Origin: Haloarcula sebkhae
Lineage (GTDB): Archaea > Halobacteriota > Halobacteria > Halobacteriales > Haloarculaceae
Length of the DNA: 64,000 nucleotides
Direction of reading: 5' to 3'
Assembly: GCF_014647415.1 (NCBI RefSeq)
Contig: NZ_BMPD01000008.1
Location: 107,638-171,637, forward strand
The notes under the pieces are model-generated. The model saw only the letters and a list, made by a program, of their open reading frames with translations, was not told where the DNA came from and did no database searches. Below are positions 54,576-62,570 of the stretch, in pieces (the stretch's first letter is position 1; the number at the start of each line of letters is the position of its first letter). The translations under genes and the position numbers were made by a program.

Positions 54576-55850
54576 TCAGTTATCAGTGTCGACGTGTGCT
54601 GAATCAGGCTCCATTTTAAAAACGACACTCGAATCCCAGAGGAGTCGATGCTCTTTGTACGTCCCTTTGCCCATGCCACCGTGTTCTTGATTTGACTCGG
54701 TTATTTCGAGGAACGCGAGTTCATTAAGTAGGTCACGAACAGTGTCTGTTGATAGGCTATCAGTTGCCTCAGCTTCACAGACTTTCTTGTAAACATCATA
54801 AACCATCGTCGTCCGGAACCAATCATTGCTGTTCTTTGTCCCATCTGTAAGATTTGCCAGCGCATAGAGGACGTACTTACTGTGTGGGGGAAGGCCTGAG
54901 ATGAGTTCCTTAAGTCGGTCTACTTCAGCCTGCTCCCGGGCTAGCTCAAGATGTGCTTCCTTAACAGTATGAATACTGTTTGTCTTTGCGTAGTGTCCTG
55001 CATGTCGGAGTAGCCGGATCGCTTTTCTGGCATCACCATGGCGTTGTGCGGCCAGCGCCGCTGTTTTTGGTATCACTCCAGGTGCTAGAACATCCTCTTG
55101 AAAAGCATCCTTCCGATTTTCGAGAATCTGCCGCAACTGCTCCCCGTCGTATGGATCAAATATCATTTCGTTGTGTCCAAGACTGCTTTTGACCCGTTCA
55201 GTCATTTGCTCCCGGAAGTTGACCTTATTTGAAATTGAGATAATTCCAATGGGGACATCTACCTTCCCGGCTTCACGGGCCCGTGACAGTATCATGAGAA
55301 CATCATCGTCGCCAAGGCGGTCAACCTCATCCAGTGTTATTAGTGCGGCATCGTACTCAGTATCGAGAATTCCCCATAGTCGGTTATAGTATTCATTAGT
55401 AGAAATACCACGTGTTGGAACTGTAATACTTGATGACGGCTGATTAATGTTATCAGCGATTGTCTGAACCGTATCAGCTTCTCCCCTTGACTGTGCACAG
55501 TCAACTGTTACCGTTGCCAGCTGTCGGCCACGCCGCCGGGCTTCCTTCCGCGCTCGTTCCATTACGTGATTTGCAACGAGTGACTTCCCGGAGCCCGTCT
55601 TTCCATAGAGGATCACTGAATTCGGTGGTGATCCTGTAACGGCTGGTCCGATCTCGTTTGCTAGCTCAGTAATGTGTTCATCTCGACCGACAATCCGATT
55701 TTCATCTGGAACATGGTCAATATTCAGCAGTTCTCGATTCGCGAAGATTTCACCCTTGCCATCTCCATCCACTTCCTCAAAGAGCTCATCCCCGCCGTCA
55801 AATTCTCCATCTCCGCTCTTCTCCATATCCTTATTATCTCTAACTATCAT
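54576..55850 (-). CDS. Orc1/Cdc6 replication initiator
   Basis: A 424-residue AAA+ origin-binding protein. Acidic N-terminus (residues 1-40), then NRIVGRDEHITELANEI, Walker A SVILYGKTGSGKSLVANHVM near residue 78, Walker B ALITLDEVDRLGDDDVLM, sensor-1 region IGIISISNKVNF, sensor-2 GDARKAIRLLRHAGHYA, and a C-terminal winged-helix domain from about residue 310. Orc1/Cdc6 proteins bind origin recognition boxes and load MCM. The gene is bracketed by matching repeats on both sides, which makes it the initiator for this origin. It is moderately AT-rich relative to housekeeping genes. Haloarchaea have several paralogues; which one this is cannot be said. Confidence 0.95.
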   Translation of the reverse strand: MIVRDNKDMEKSGDGEFDGGDELFEEVDGDGKGEIFANRELLNIDHVPDENRIVGRDEHITELANEIGPAVTGSPPNSVILYGKTGSGKSLVANHVMERARKEARRRGRQLATVTVDCAQSRGEADTVQTIADNINQPSSSITVPTRGISTNEYYNRLWGILDTEYDAALITLDEVDRLGDDDVLMILSRAREAGKVDVPIGIISISNKVNFREQMTERVKSSLGHNEMIFDPYDGEQLRQILENRKDAFQEDVLAPGVIPKTAALAAQRHGDARKAIRLLRHAGHYAKTNSIHTVKEAHLELAREQAEVDRLKELISGLPPHSKYVLYALANLTDGTKNSNDWFRTTMVYDVYKKVCEAEATDSLSTDTVRDLLNELAFLEITESNQEHGGMGKGTYKEHRLLWDSSVVFKMEPDSAHVDTDN

Positions 55851-55862
55851 ATAATATCTTCG

Positions 55863-55879
55863 ACCTACTTCCGAGTTAG
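55863..55879 (+). repeat. Origin-recognition-box-like repeat d, truncated
   Basis: ACCTACTTCCGAGTTAG: the conserved 3' half TTCCGAGTTAG is intact, the CACACA part is missing. Confidence 0.6.
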
Positions 55880-55925
55880 TTAGTGTATTTAGTTGCGGAA
55901 AAACGGCAGTAGGAGTCTTCCGATA

Positions 55926-55943
55926 CTAACTTGGAATCTGGTG
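55926..55943 (-). repeat. Degenerate inverted origin-recognition-box-like repeat
   Basis: On the minus strand CACCAGATTCCAAGTTAG, two or three mismatches from CACCTGATTCCGAGTTAG. It lies 3 bases before copy e in opposite orientation. Confidence 0.5.
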
Positions 55944-55946
55944 ATA

Positions 55947-55967
55947 ACACACCCAGTTCCGAGTTAG
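55947..55967 (+). repeat. Origin-recognition-box-like repeat e
   Basis: ACACACCCAG followed by TTCCGAGTTAG; differs from the consensus only at the two or three central bases. Confidence 0.7.
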
Positions 55968-56020
55968 ATCAGGATACTACTGACCGACACAAAATCTGTT
56001 ATAGACTAAGATTGAAACAG

Positions 56021-56041
56021 ACACACCTGATTCCGAGTTAG
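56021..56041 (+). repeat. Origin-recognition-box-like repeat f
   Basis: A followed by CACACCTGATTCCGAGTTAG, an exact copy of repeat c. Last copy in plus orientation. Confidence 0.8.
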
Positions 56042-56130
56042 TGCTGAACTGACATCTGATCTGCTGGCAGCTCTGATTATGTGCGACCGTACTTGATTAG
56101 GAGCCAGACACGCACTTAGTCGAGTTCGAA

Positions 56131-56152
56131 CTAACTCGGAATCAGGTGTGTG
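56131..56152 (-). repeat. Origin-recognition-box-like repeat g, inverted
   Basis: Exact reverse complement of repeats c and f. It is the first strong minus-orientation copy and marks the point where repeat direction flips. Confidence 0.8.
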
Positions 56153-56405
56153 TCTCAGACTCCGACAACACATTGTCTGCAGTACTAGAACACTCTGGAA
56201 AGGCCGTACCTGTCACACCCGCGTCACATACATCTCAAATGCGCAGAACACTCGACACGGTGCAGTGTCTGAGGGTAGAACGATACAACAGGCGCTTCTT
56301 GTTGAGAATTAGATCAGGCAGTAAGTCTTGAACGACTGCCCGAAGGTCCACGGCTGCCGCTCGGCTCATGATGTGTCTCTGTCGACAACTATCAGTGGCC
56401 AGTAC

Positions 56406-56428
56406 ACTCGGTGCGTGGTGTGTGTCTG
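56406..56428 (-). repeat. Variant origin-box repeat h
   Basis: Plus strand ACTCGGTGCGTGG then TGTGTGTCTG. It keeps ACTCGG and GGTGTGTCTG of the inverted box but replaces the four bases AATC between them with TGCG. Confidence 0.55.
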
Positions 56429-56561
56429 TTGGAGCCACTCGCGGACTACTTTAAGATACCAGTCTGGTCAGATACTCGATTCTGCTTGCGACTTCGTGGC
56501 TTTTGCCAGTTCACACTCCATTATCTGACGTTCATCGGAGCCAGTGGAGAAACCAATCTTC

Positions 56562-56582
56562 ACTTGGTGTGAGGTGTGTCTG
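56562..56582 (-). repeat. Variant origin-box repeat i
   Basis: Plus strand ACTTGGTGTG then AGGTGTGTCTG; matches copy j at all but two positions. Confidence 0.5.
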
Positions 56583-56620
56583 AGATTGGCAGCTGTCGTT
56601 CAGACACCGACAGCCAGTAC

Positions 56621-56641
56621 ACTCGGTGCGAGGTGTGTCTG
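56621..56641 (-). repeat. Variant origin-box repeat j
   Basis: Plus strand ACTCGGTGCGAGGTGTGTCT plus G. Identity with the inverted core box is complete outside the central four bases. The flank CCAGTAC is shared with copy h. Confidence 0.55.
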
Positions 56642-56805
56642 GGACAGGTTTCTCGTCAATCAGGCAGCGACAATCATACGCTCTATCACGTGTGTCCCCG
56701 CCTAACCCATCCAGAACACCACCCACGGCGGCGGCCGTGGAGCCGCTCTGGCAATTATCGTCGAAAGAGAGACACCGTTCCGAACACGGACCAACTGCTA
56801 CCAAA

Positions 56806-56826
56806 GACACTGGACACAGTGGGGTG
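56806..56826 (+). repeat. Direct repeat, copy 1
   Basis: GACACTGGACAC then AGTGGGGTG; one mismatch from the copy at 56882-56902. Unrelated to the box core but inside the same gene-free zone. Confidence 0.55.
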
Positions 56827-56881
56827 GGAGAGGCAGTCTTTAATATCGGGACAACACAGCCAAAGCGACTGCATTCCCAAC

Positions 56882-56902
56882 GACACTGGACACGGTGGGG
56901 TG
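56882..56902 (+). repeat. Direct repeat, copy 2
   Basis: GACACTGGACAC then GGTGGGGTG, 55 bases after the end of copy 1. Confidence 0.55.
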
Positions 56903-57079
56903 TGTTCCAGCGATAGCGGCACAGAAATCAGGTCTCCATGCAACAACCCGAAAGAACACTCACAGCGCTCTCTGTGAAGCGAGCGGTGTGAACTGCGTAT
57001 CTGAACGCAATAGCACACGCAAACCCTCACCCACACAAGGCATTTCCTCGCACATGACCTCAGCACTACTAACCAGAAA

Positions 57080-57595
57080 ATGGTCCTCCCGAGCGAGCAT
57101 TTCATCATCGCCCTCCTCCCTGTCGCAGTGTACGCACTCTTTCGGGACAGACAGCTCCCGTCGCTTCAGCTAGTCGCGGTCACGTTCTTCGGCAGCCAGT
57201 TCCCAGATATCATCGACAAGCCGTTAGCGTACGAACTCCATCTGATTCCCTCTGGGCGGGTGTTTATGCACTCGCTCCCGTTCGCAATTCCGCTGTCGAT
57301 TGTCGTCATCGCTTACGCAGTCCGAACGGACCGGGCCCGACTTGGGACGGCGTTTGTGTTCGCCCACCTCTCACATCTGGTGGCCGATAATCAACAAATC
57401 CTGCCGCCGAACCTGTACGTGTCGTCGGATTTGCTCTGGCCGCTCCAGCCGCCCGTCGCACGCTCTCCAGTCCCACAGTGGGTCGGTGAGGGCGCAGTGA
57501 ACCTGCATCTCTGGACCGGGTTTTCGGTGCTCGTCCTCACGCTGGTGGCGTACGTGCTAGTCGTGGACCTGCAAGCCCAACTCGACAGTAGATAG
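57080..57595 (+). CDS. DUF457/YdjM-type membrane-bound metal-dependent hydrolase
   Basis: A 171-residue membrane protein with about four helices. Conserved polar motifs of the family: FFGSQFPDIIDKP near residue 37 (PDxxD), GRVFMHSLPF (RxxxH), and AHLSHLVADNQQ (HLxxD). The family is annotated as membrane-bound metal-dependent hydrolases (LexA-regulated YdjM in E. coli); substrate unknown. The gene is the first past the origin zone, with a start preceded by only a weak promoter. Confidence 0.85.
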   Translation: MVLPSEHFIIALLPVAVYALFRDRQLPSLQLVAVTFFGSQFPDIIDKPLAYELHLIPSGRVFMHSLPFAIPLSIVVIAYAVRTDRARLGTAFVFAHLSHLVADNQQILPPNLYVSSDLLWPLQPPVARSPVPQWVGEGAVNLHLWTGFSVLVLTLVAYVLVVDLQAQLDSR

Positions 57596-57900
57596 CGGTG
57601 TCTGCACCACGCTGGAGCCTGAATACTGCATATCAGGCGGAAATAACGATTCTCCGGAAACGATTGCCAGACCGACAGCAGTCCCAACCGGAGCGGCCTG
57701 TTCGCTTGCATTCTGTGCTTGTTTCTTTACCTGCTTGCCGCCCACGCGCGTAGATGAGAAACTGGAGTTACTGACGACGCAGTGACTCCATTCTGCCGCG
57801 AGCCACCCCTATAGTGTAGCGAGGGCGCTGTTTTCAGCTGTTGGGCTGTCACGAGTCGGACCCATGAGATTTTAGACGGACGGGCGAGCGAGAACACTGT
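57596..57900. other. Gene-free stretch before the lipoprotein gene
   Basis: About 305 bases. I see no credible gene; a 62-codon minus-strand frame beginning at 57745 lacks halophilic composition and context. Nothing else stands out. Confidence 0.4.
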
Positions 57901-58668
57901 ATGCGACGATTGGTCCTCGCCGTATGCATGGTTTCCCTCCTTGCCGGGTGTAGTACATTCATGACTGATAGCTCGCCACCGAGCGACGAACGAGCCGTCA
58001 CGGTCGTTGAGGAGGCGAACAGCACTGTTGCTGCCGTCGAAGCGTACCGATTCGAGATGGAGATGCACGTGACTGCGTCGGATGGTGAGCAATCACGGAC
58101 CGTGAGAGTCGACGGCGATGGTGCGGTAAACGTCTCGGCAAAACGGATGCAAGCGACGACGCGGATGCAAGACCAGACGATCGAGTCCTATGTCGACGGG
58201 TACAAAGCGTACCAGGGCTGTCAGGACCCTTGGGGCGGCTACGCCGTCGAGAACGTATCGCGCTCCGATCCGTGGGCGACCGCGACGCCGCTCCATCGGC
58301 AACTACTGCTCTTTGAACGCTCGAACGTCTACTGGCGGGGCAACGAGACGCTCGACGGCAACCGGACTGTTCTCGTCACGGCCTCCCCGAGCGCCGAGAC
58401 TATCGAATCACTCATGGATCGCCGACAGGCTGGTGACATGGATCTAAACCGCGCCTCGCTTGAGAACGCGACGGCGCGACTCTGGGTTAATCCAAGCACG
58501 AACCGACCGGTACAGTCGGAACTCAAGATAGAAATATCACAGCGTGGAGCGACTGCAACTGCCACGATCACGGTCCAATACAGTGAGTACGGTGACCCAA
58601 CCGCCATTTCGATTCCGCCAGAGGTGTACGACGACCCGCACGAACTCGGGTGTCCCGGTGCGAGCTGA
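57901..58668 (+). CDS. Haloarchaeal lipoprotein
   Basis: A 255-residue secreted lipoprotein: signal RRLVLAVCMVSLLAGCST with lipobox LAGC (Cys at residue 17). The mature part, with VEEANSTVAAVEAYRFEMEMHVTASDGEQ, then WRGNETLDGNRTVLVTASPSAETI and a final beta-rich region ITVQYSEYGDPTAISIPPE, resembles the LolA/LppX-like fold proposed for a family of haloarchaeal lipoproteins. Possible role in lipid or hydrophobic-ligand handling at the outer face; unproven. Only one arginine pair is at the very N-terminus, so Sec or Tat export is uncertain. Confidence 0.75.
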   Translation: MRRLVLAVCMVSLLAGCSTFMTDSSPPSDERAVTVVEEANSTVAAVEAYRFEMEMHVTASDGEQSRTVRVDGDGAVNVSAKRMQATTRMQDQTIESYVDGYKAYQGCQDPWGGYAVENVSRSDPWATATPLHRQLLLFERSNVYWRGNETLDGNRTVLVTASPSAETIESLMDRRQAGDMDLNRASLENATARLWVNPSTNRPVQSELKIEISQRGATATATITVQYSEYGDPTAISIPPEVYDDPHELGCPGAS

Positions 58669-58707
58669 CCCCGAGAGAAACCGCTTCAACCGTCGGCGAA
58701 CATTCGC

Positions 58708-59274
58708 TCAGTCCGTCCAGTCCTCATACAGCCCACGTCCGACGACACCGAGGCCGACGAGCGTTATGAGGTTGAGGAGGAGGCCGCCGACGACTGGAAT
58801 TGCGAAGGGGACGGCCAGTAACAGTCCGCCGGCGACGCCATCTATCGCGCTAACGGTCCCATCATCGCCGATGACCGAATTCCCGACCCAGACGGCAGTA
58901 ATGCCGGTACTGACGATGCTGAGGATGCCGATGAGAAGCAGTCCGGGGATTGAGACCAGAGCGCCGATAACCGTCAGTGCGAGTATCACCAGCCCGATGG
59001 GGACGAAAATGCCGACGAGGACTCCCCAGCCGATTGCGCCGCCGAGGTCGTCCTGAATCTCCCGCACGGCGTTAGTTGTGTATCTCGGCCCGATAGCGGC
59101 GGCTGCAGCACCTAATACTGCGAGAATGACGAACCCGACACCGAATCGGAGAACGACGTTGAACGCCGGGCCCACACTACCACCCGGGGCTGTAGGCTGT
59201 GCTGTTGCGACCCCGGCGAGCCCGAGTACGGCGAGCAGACTCCCGAGGCTACTGACGGCTTGCTTGGAGGGCAT
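58708..59274 (-). CDS. Membrane protein with four to five helices
   Basis: A 188-residue protein with an N-terminal signal-like helix (LGSLLAVLGLAGVATAQP) and four further hydrophobic segments. The segment DDLGGAIGWGVLVGIFVPIGLVILALTVIGALVSIPGLLLIGILS and the Gly-rich end LLLNLITLVGLGVVGRGLYEDW resemble the membrane domain that follows bactofilin-like domains in haloarchaeal proteins, here without that domain. Function unknown. Confidence 0.7.
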   Translation of the reverse strand: MPSKQAVSSLGSLLAVLGLAGVATAQPTAPGGSVGPAFNVVLRFGVGFVILAVLGAAAAAIGPRYTTNAVREIQDDLGGAIGWGVLVGIFVPIGLVILALTVIGALVSIPGLLLIGILSIVSTGITAVWVGNSVIGDDGTVSAIDGVAGGLLLAVPFAIPVVGGLLLNLITLVGLGVVGRGLYEDWTD

Positions 59275-59510
59275 AGTAGCAGTTGTTCGATTTCAACTGT
59301 GGTTGTAAACCTCTTCTGTATGTTTGCTTTCTGTCATCGCAGCCGGCCACTCTACTGGTTTGGTTCCAGTTCGAATCGCGATAGCATTTGCACAAACCGG
59401 GACGGAGTATCCGATGTAGTCGGGCTGTATTGTCGGTGAGCCAGTTCATATCCAGCGGCGACACTGAAAGGAGACGTATCTTTTTGCGGTCTTGGGCCTG
59501 ACTGGGCAGT

Positions 59511-59771
59511 GTGGATGTGACCGTGTACGGGCCGCTCCGGGCGGCAACAGAAGCGAAAACAGTCGAGATGACTGTCGACGGCGACACCGTCGGAGCTGTG
59601 ATTTCAGCTTTCGTCGACGCGTATCCGCGGGCCGAATCACAGCTGGTCGATGAGGACGGTGACCTCCGACCGAGTGTACGCGTGATGGTCGACGGTGACA
59701 GTGCTGACCGTGACGAGCGGGTGCCACCCGACGCGACGATCGAGCTTTTCCCGGCGATGCGCGGCGGGTGA
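59511..59771 (+). CDS. Ubiquitin-like small archaeal modifier protein (SAMP/MoaD family)
   Basis: An 86-residue beta-grasp protein. Begins VDVTVYGPLRAATEAKTVEM, has VSAFVDAYP-type middle, and ends VPPDATIELFPAMRGG, with the C-terminal di-glycine required for adenylation by the E1-like UbaA and for conjugation to lysine or sulfur transfer. Length and ending match SAMP1-like proteins. The GTG start at 59511 gives this N-terminus. No modification enzyme is nearby. Confidence 0.88.
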   Translation: MDVTVYGPLRAATEAKTVEMTVDGDTVGAVISAFVDAYPRAESQLVDEDGDLRPSVRVMVDGDSADRDERVPPDATIELFPAMRGG

Positions 59772-59792
59772 GCGCCAACGGCCGCCGTTCGA

Positions 59793-61097
59793 CTACAGGT
59801 CGTACTGTTCGCGGACGGTAGCAGCGAGGCCCTGCTCTTCGAGGAGGTCCATCGGGGCGAGCATCGAGAGCTGGACAACGCCGGGCAGTCGGGCGATCTC
59901 GACACCGCCAGTGAATGTGCATCTCGCTCGGACTTCTCCCTCTGACATACCGAAGAGCGTCCCGGCTCGTGCGAACGCGTTCTCGGTGGCGTCGTTGATT
60001 GTAGCGCCGGACCCAATGATCTGGAGCGGCGCTGCATCGACGACATCGCCGACATGATGCTCAGCGGCTAGGGCGTCGCCTGCCTCCCGCTCAGTATCCG
60101 TGTACGGCTTGGCGATATCCGGCAGGTCTGACTCGTTCGGGAGCAGGAGCGGGCCGTCGATGTCGAGGTCCTTGATGACGCTCACTTCGAGTTCGGTGCG
60201 ACCGCTCACGTCGGTCGTGTGAAGCGAGAGTTCGCCGTCGCCCTGGTTGGCGTGCAGGTCCCCGACGTAGAGGCCCGCGCCGTCTATCTCGACTGGACAG
60301 ATGAGCGTCGCGCCGGGCCGGACGTCGTTCGAGTCCAGATGACCGTCCGTACGGGCGTCTAGGGCCGATTCATCGGAGAGCCCCCAGTCGTGGTCGGCCC
60401 CAATGAGGAACTGGCCGAAGTCACCGGCGTTGTGTGAATCGGGGAACTCGACCGACGGCGTCGTCCCGATGTTCCCGATGAACGGGCGGAGGTGCCCGAG
60501 CGTTCCCGGGATTTCGTCGGGCTTGTACAACAGAATCGGGTGTTGCCGGGAGTTGTCGGGCAGTGCCATCGCCTCGTCGGCGCGCTCTGCGAGGTCCGCG
60601 GCACCATCGGGGCCGACGGTGAGCCCCACAGAGCGGTCCTCGTCGAACGCCACGGTATACCCGAACTCGAAGCCAAAGGACGAGGCGTTAGCCCCACACT
60701 CCGCACACCGAATCGCGTCCTCACCGGTGCCCTCGACGACGCTCTCGGGCCACTCGGTTCCACACTCCGGGCATCGGTGGTCGACGAACGGGTCGCTCCC
60801 GAAGGCGTCCTCGCGTTCGGCCATGCTGCCCGTGCTTGTCGCGACACTCGTCACTTCGACATCCTTGATGTGGACGACGAGCGCGTCACCGGGTTCGGCG
60901 TTCTCGACCCGGATCGGCCGTGTCACCTCGTGGCCGCCACGGAACTCGGGGGTAATCATCGGCCCCCAGCACGCCGGGGGCGTGTGCGTGCGAACGGTCC
61001 CGCCATCGGCCACTGTGCCGGCCCATTCCTGATCCGGTCCCACGAGCCCCAGTGTAAACCGGTCGACGTCGAGTTCCTGCTGGATTTGCTCTGACAT
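59793..61097 (-). CDS. Acetamidase/formamidase family protein
   Basis: A 434-residue hydrolase of the FmdA/AmdA family: PACWGPMITPEFRGGHEVTRPIRVENAEPGDALVVHIKDVEV, PLLYKPDEIPGTLGHLRPFIGNIGTTPS analog, IGADHDWGLSDES, VGDLHANQGDGELSLHTTDVSGRTELEVSV. Acts on short amides, releasing ammonia. An unusual internal zinc-ribbon-like pair, HRCPECGTEW and RCAECGAN, sits near residues 107-140. The neighbour on the other side is a SAMP gene transcribed toward it; no functional link is evident. Confidence 0.9.
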   Translation of the reverse strand: MSEQIQQELDVDRFTLGLVGPDQEWAGTVADGGTVRTHTPPACWGPMITPEFRGGHEVTRPIRVENAEPGDALVVHIKDVEVTSVATSTGSMAEREDAFGSDPFVDHRCPECGTEWPESVVEGTGEDAIRCAECGANASSFGFEFGYTVAFDEDRSVGLTVGPDGAADLAERADEAMALPDNSRQHPILLYKPDEIPGTLGHLRPFIGNIGTTPSVEFPDSHNAGDFGQFLIGADHDWGLSDESALDARTDGHLDSNDVRPGATLICPVEIDGAGLYVGDLHANQGDGELSLHTTDVSGRTELEVSVIKDLDIDGPLLLPNESDLPDIAKPYTDTEREAGDALAAEHHVGDVVDAAPLQIIGSGATINDATENAFARAGTLFGMSEGEVRARCTFTGGVEIARLPGVVQLSMLAPMDLLEEQGLAATVREQYDL

Positions 61098-61329
61098 ACA
61101 TTCTCAAGCACGGTCTGTGAGAGAATAAATCATGGTGTGGCTGCGTGGTGTGCTGACCTGTAACCTCTCTAATAAACGGGGTTTGACCACGACGGCGGCT
61201 GGCCGACTGCTTGAGTACAAATCCGTCTGTGCCATCGCAAAACGTAGCAGTTGGGCCACTACAAGCGGCCAGGGACTCTGGGCCAGGGAACACAGCAATG
61301 GTGACAGAAAACGAAAGCGACACTACGGG

Positions 61330-61689
61330 ATGATCGTAAGCATCCACCAGTACGAATTAGCTGACTCGGCAAGCCCCGACGATTTTCGTGACGCAGTTAC
61401 GGCGGCAGTCGACGAGAATCTCTTCGATGACATCCCCGGACTGGTCGACTACCGGATCGGGCGTGGCATCAAGGGAAGCCGTACGGACCAGTTCGCAGCA
61501 GTCTGGGTGTACGAGAGCCAGGCTAGCTGGGAAGCTGTCTGGGGGCCTGTCGACGATCCGCTCCCGAAGTCGGCGTATCCGGATGCGTGGCTCCGCTGGG
61601 AGGACGAACTACTTGCCCCGGTTCTTGCGGACGACCCGGATACGATCGAGTATACCTCGTACGACGTCTTCGCTCAGAACGATGACTAA
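61330..61689 (+). CDS. Hypothetical protein, possible dimeric alpha-beta barrel
   Basis: A 119-residue acidic protein: IVSIHQYELADSASPDDFRDAVTAAV, GLVDYRIGRGIKGSRTDQFAAVWVYESQASWEAVWG. The order beta-helix-beta-beta-helix with the pattern WVYES..SWEAVWGP suggests an antibiotic-biosynthesis monooxygenase/EthD-like ferredoxin fold. No catalytic residue can be named. The ATG at 61330 is chosen because the frame upstream is basic and unlike the rest. Confidence 0.65.
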   Translation: MIVSIHQYELADSASPDDFRDAVTAAVDENLFDDIPGLVDYRIGRGIKGSRTDQFAAVWVYESQASWEAVWGPVDDPLPKSAYPDAWLRWEDELLAPVLADDPDTIEYTSYDVFAQNDD

Positions 61690-61736
61690 TCCGACAGTGA
61701 GATACCGACTGGACCGATTCCCGCTATAACCCCGCG

Positions 61737-62525
61737 TCAGTCGAGCATCCCGATCCGATCCGCGGTAAAGCCGAACACGTCCTCGTAGCCGTAGGCTGAG
61801 AGCAACACCGGGTGGAAGGGCTCCTCCGCAACGACGGTTTCGTCGTCGGCTGCTGCCACAGGGTCTCCCTCGGGCACAGGCTCGAAGTTTCTGACGAACA
61901 CCTCATACTGTTCGGCCGCTGCCTTCGGAATCGGCTCACCGAGCTGGAACACTGGCAGTGACGTCTCTCGCTGTAGCGGTGACGCAGCGGTAACGCCGGT
62001 TGCGGCGAGAAACTCCCGGATGACCTGCTCCGCGTTCTCGGCGGCTTCCGCGGAGCCCTGGTAGCCACACTCGACTTCGACGACGGAGTCCACCGTCGCG
62101 AACAATCGCCCCTCGTTTGCACCTTTCGTCTGTACGACGGCGTCCACGGAGAGGGCGCTACAGAGGGTCTTCATTTCCGACGTGAGATCGTCGACGAGGG
62201 CGAACATTCCGTCGTAGGACTGCGTGGAGTGCAGCGAAAGCACGGTACAGTCCTGAAGTTCTGCAGCGAGAGCCGCGGCCAACCGCTCCTCGTGGGATTC
62301 GCTGTCAGCATCGCCTGGGAACGATCGGTTGAGGTCCGTATCGAGATATCGTTTGTTTGCATCGAGGGCGGCCTCGTTCACGATGATGAATTTGACCGGT
62401 CGCTCGACCTCCGGCGGGTCGGCAAGGACGGCTTCGATGCCGTCCCGACCGCACGGTTCGTCGCCGTGGATGCTCCCCACGACGGCCACCTCTGGAACCC
62501 CGTCTCCCAGTTGCTCGATTCGCAT
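61737..62525 (-). CDS. Succinylglutamate desuccinylase/aspartoacylase family protein
   Basis: A 262-residue M14-like zinc hydrolase: VAVVGSIHGDEPCGRDGIEAVL (HxxE zinc motif near residue 20), DTDLNRSFPGDADSESHEERLAAALAAELQDCTVLSLHSTQSYDGMFALVDD (substrate Asn/Arg and third zinc His). Shorter than the paralogue at 18388-19410 because it lacks the long biotinyl-like beta-domain; closer to the AspA/AstE core. Substrate unknown. Followed by a DUF309 gene 45 bases upstream in the same direction. Confidence 0.85.
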   Translation of the reverse strand: MRIEQLGDGVPEVAVVGSIHGDEPCGRDGIEAVLADPPEVERPVKFIIVNEAALDANKRYLDTDLNRSFPGDADSESHEERLAAALAAELQDCTVLSLHSTQSYDGMFALVDDLTSEMKTLCSALSVDAVVQTKGANEGRLFATVDSVVEVECGYQGSAEAAENAEQVIREFLAATGVTAASPLQRETSLPVFQLGEPIPKAAAEQYEVFVRNFEPVPEGDPVAAADDETVVAEEPFHPVLLSAYGYEDVFGFTADRIGMLD

Positions 62526-62570
62526 CTATCCGTGCTAACGCTTCCAGCCTTTAGAATTATCCGGATTCGG

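Larger units (their letters stand above)
55851..56152. other. Chromosomal replication origin (orc1/cdc6-adjacent core)
   Basis: The 300 bases upstream of the initiator gene hold five copies of its repeat family: 55863-55879 (plus, short), 55926-55943 (minus, degenerate), 55947-55967 (plus), 56021-56041 (plus) and 56131-56152 (minus). AT-rich DNA at 55845-55915 could be the unwinding element. The last two strong copies face each other across 89 bases. This is the standard architecture of archaeal orc1/cdc6-linked origins. Confidence 0.85.
56153..57079. other. Gene-free stretch carrying variant origin repeats and a second repeat family
   Basis: Over 900 bases without a believable gene (short frames present have basic, Ser/Arg-rich products). 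It contains three variant box copies in minus orientation (56406-56428, 56562-56582, 56621-56641) and a pair of 21-base near-identical direct repeats (56806-56826, 56882-56902), each listed separately. Its length and repeat content mark it as part of the origin zone rather than ordinary spacer. Confidence 0.6.

Noticed and set aside
54305..56641. CRISPR array
   Set aside because: Repeats are spaced irregularly from 3 to more than 1400 bases, occur in both orientations, and flank an Orc1/Cdc6 gene; no cas genes are present.
56146..56977. Several short frames in the zone right of the origin
   Set aside because: They are created by the repeats (GTGTGTCTG and relatives) and encode basic Ser/Arg/Thr-rich products.
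57557..57745. 62-codon minus-strand frame overlapping the end of the DUF457 gene
   Set aside because: Neutral composition, GTG start without promoter, overlaps a real gene.
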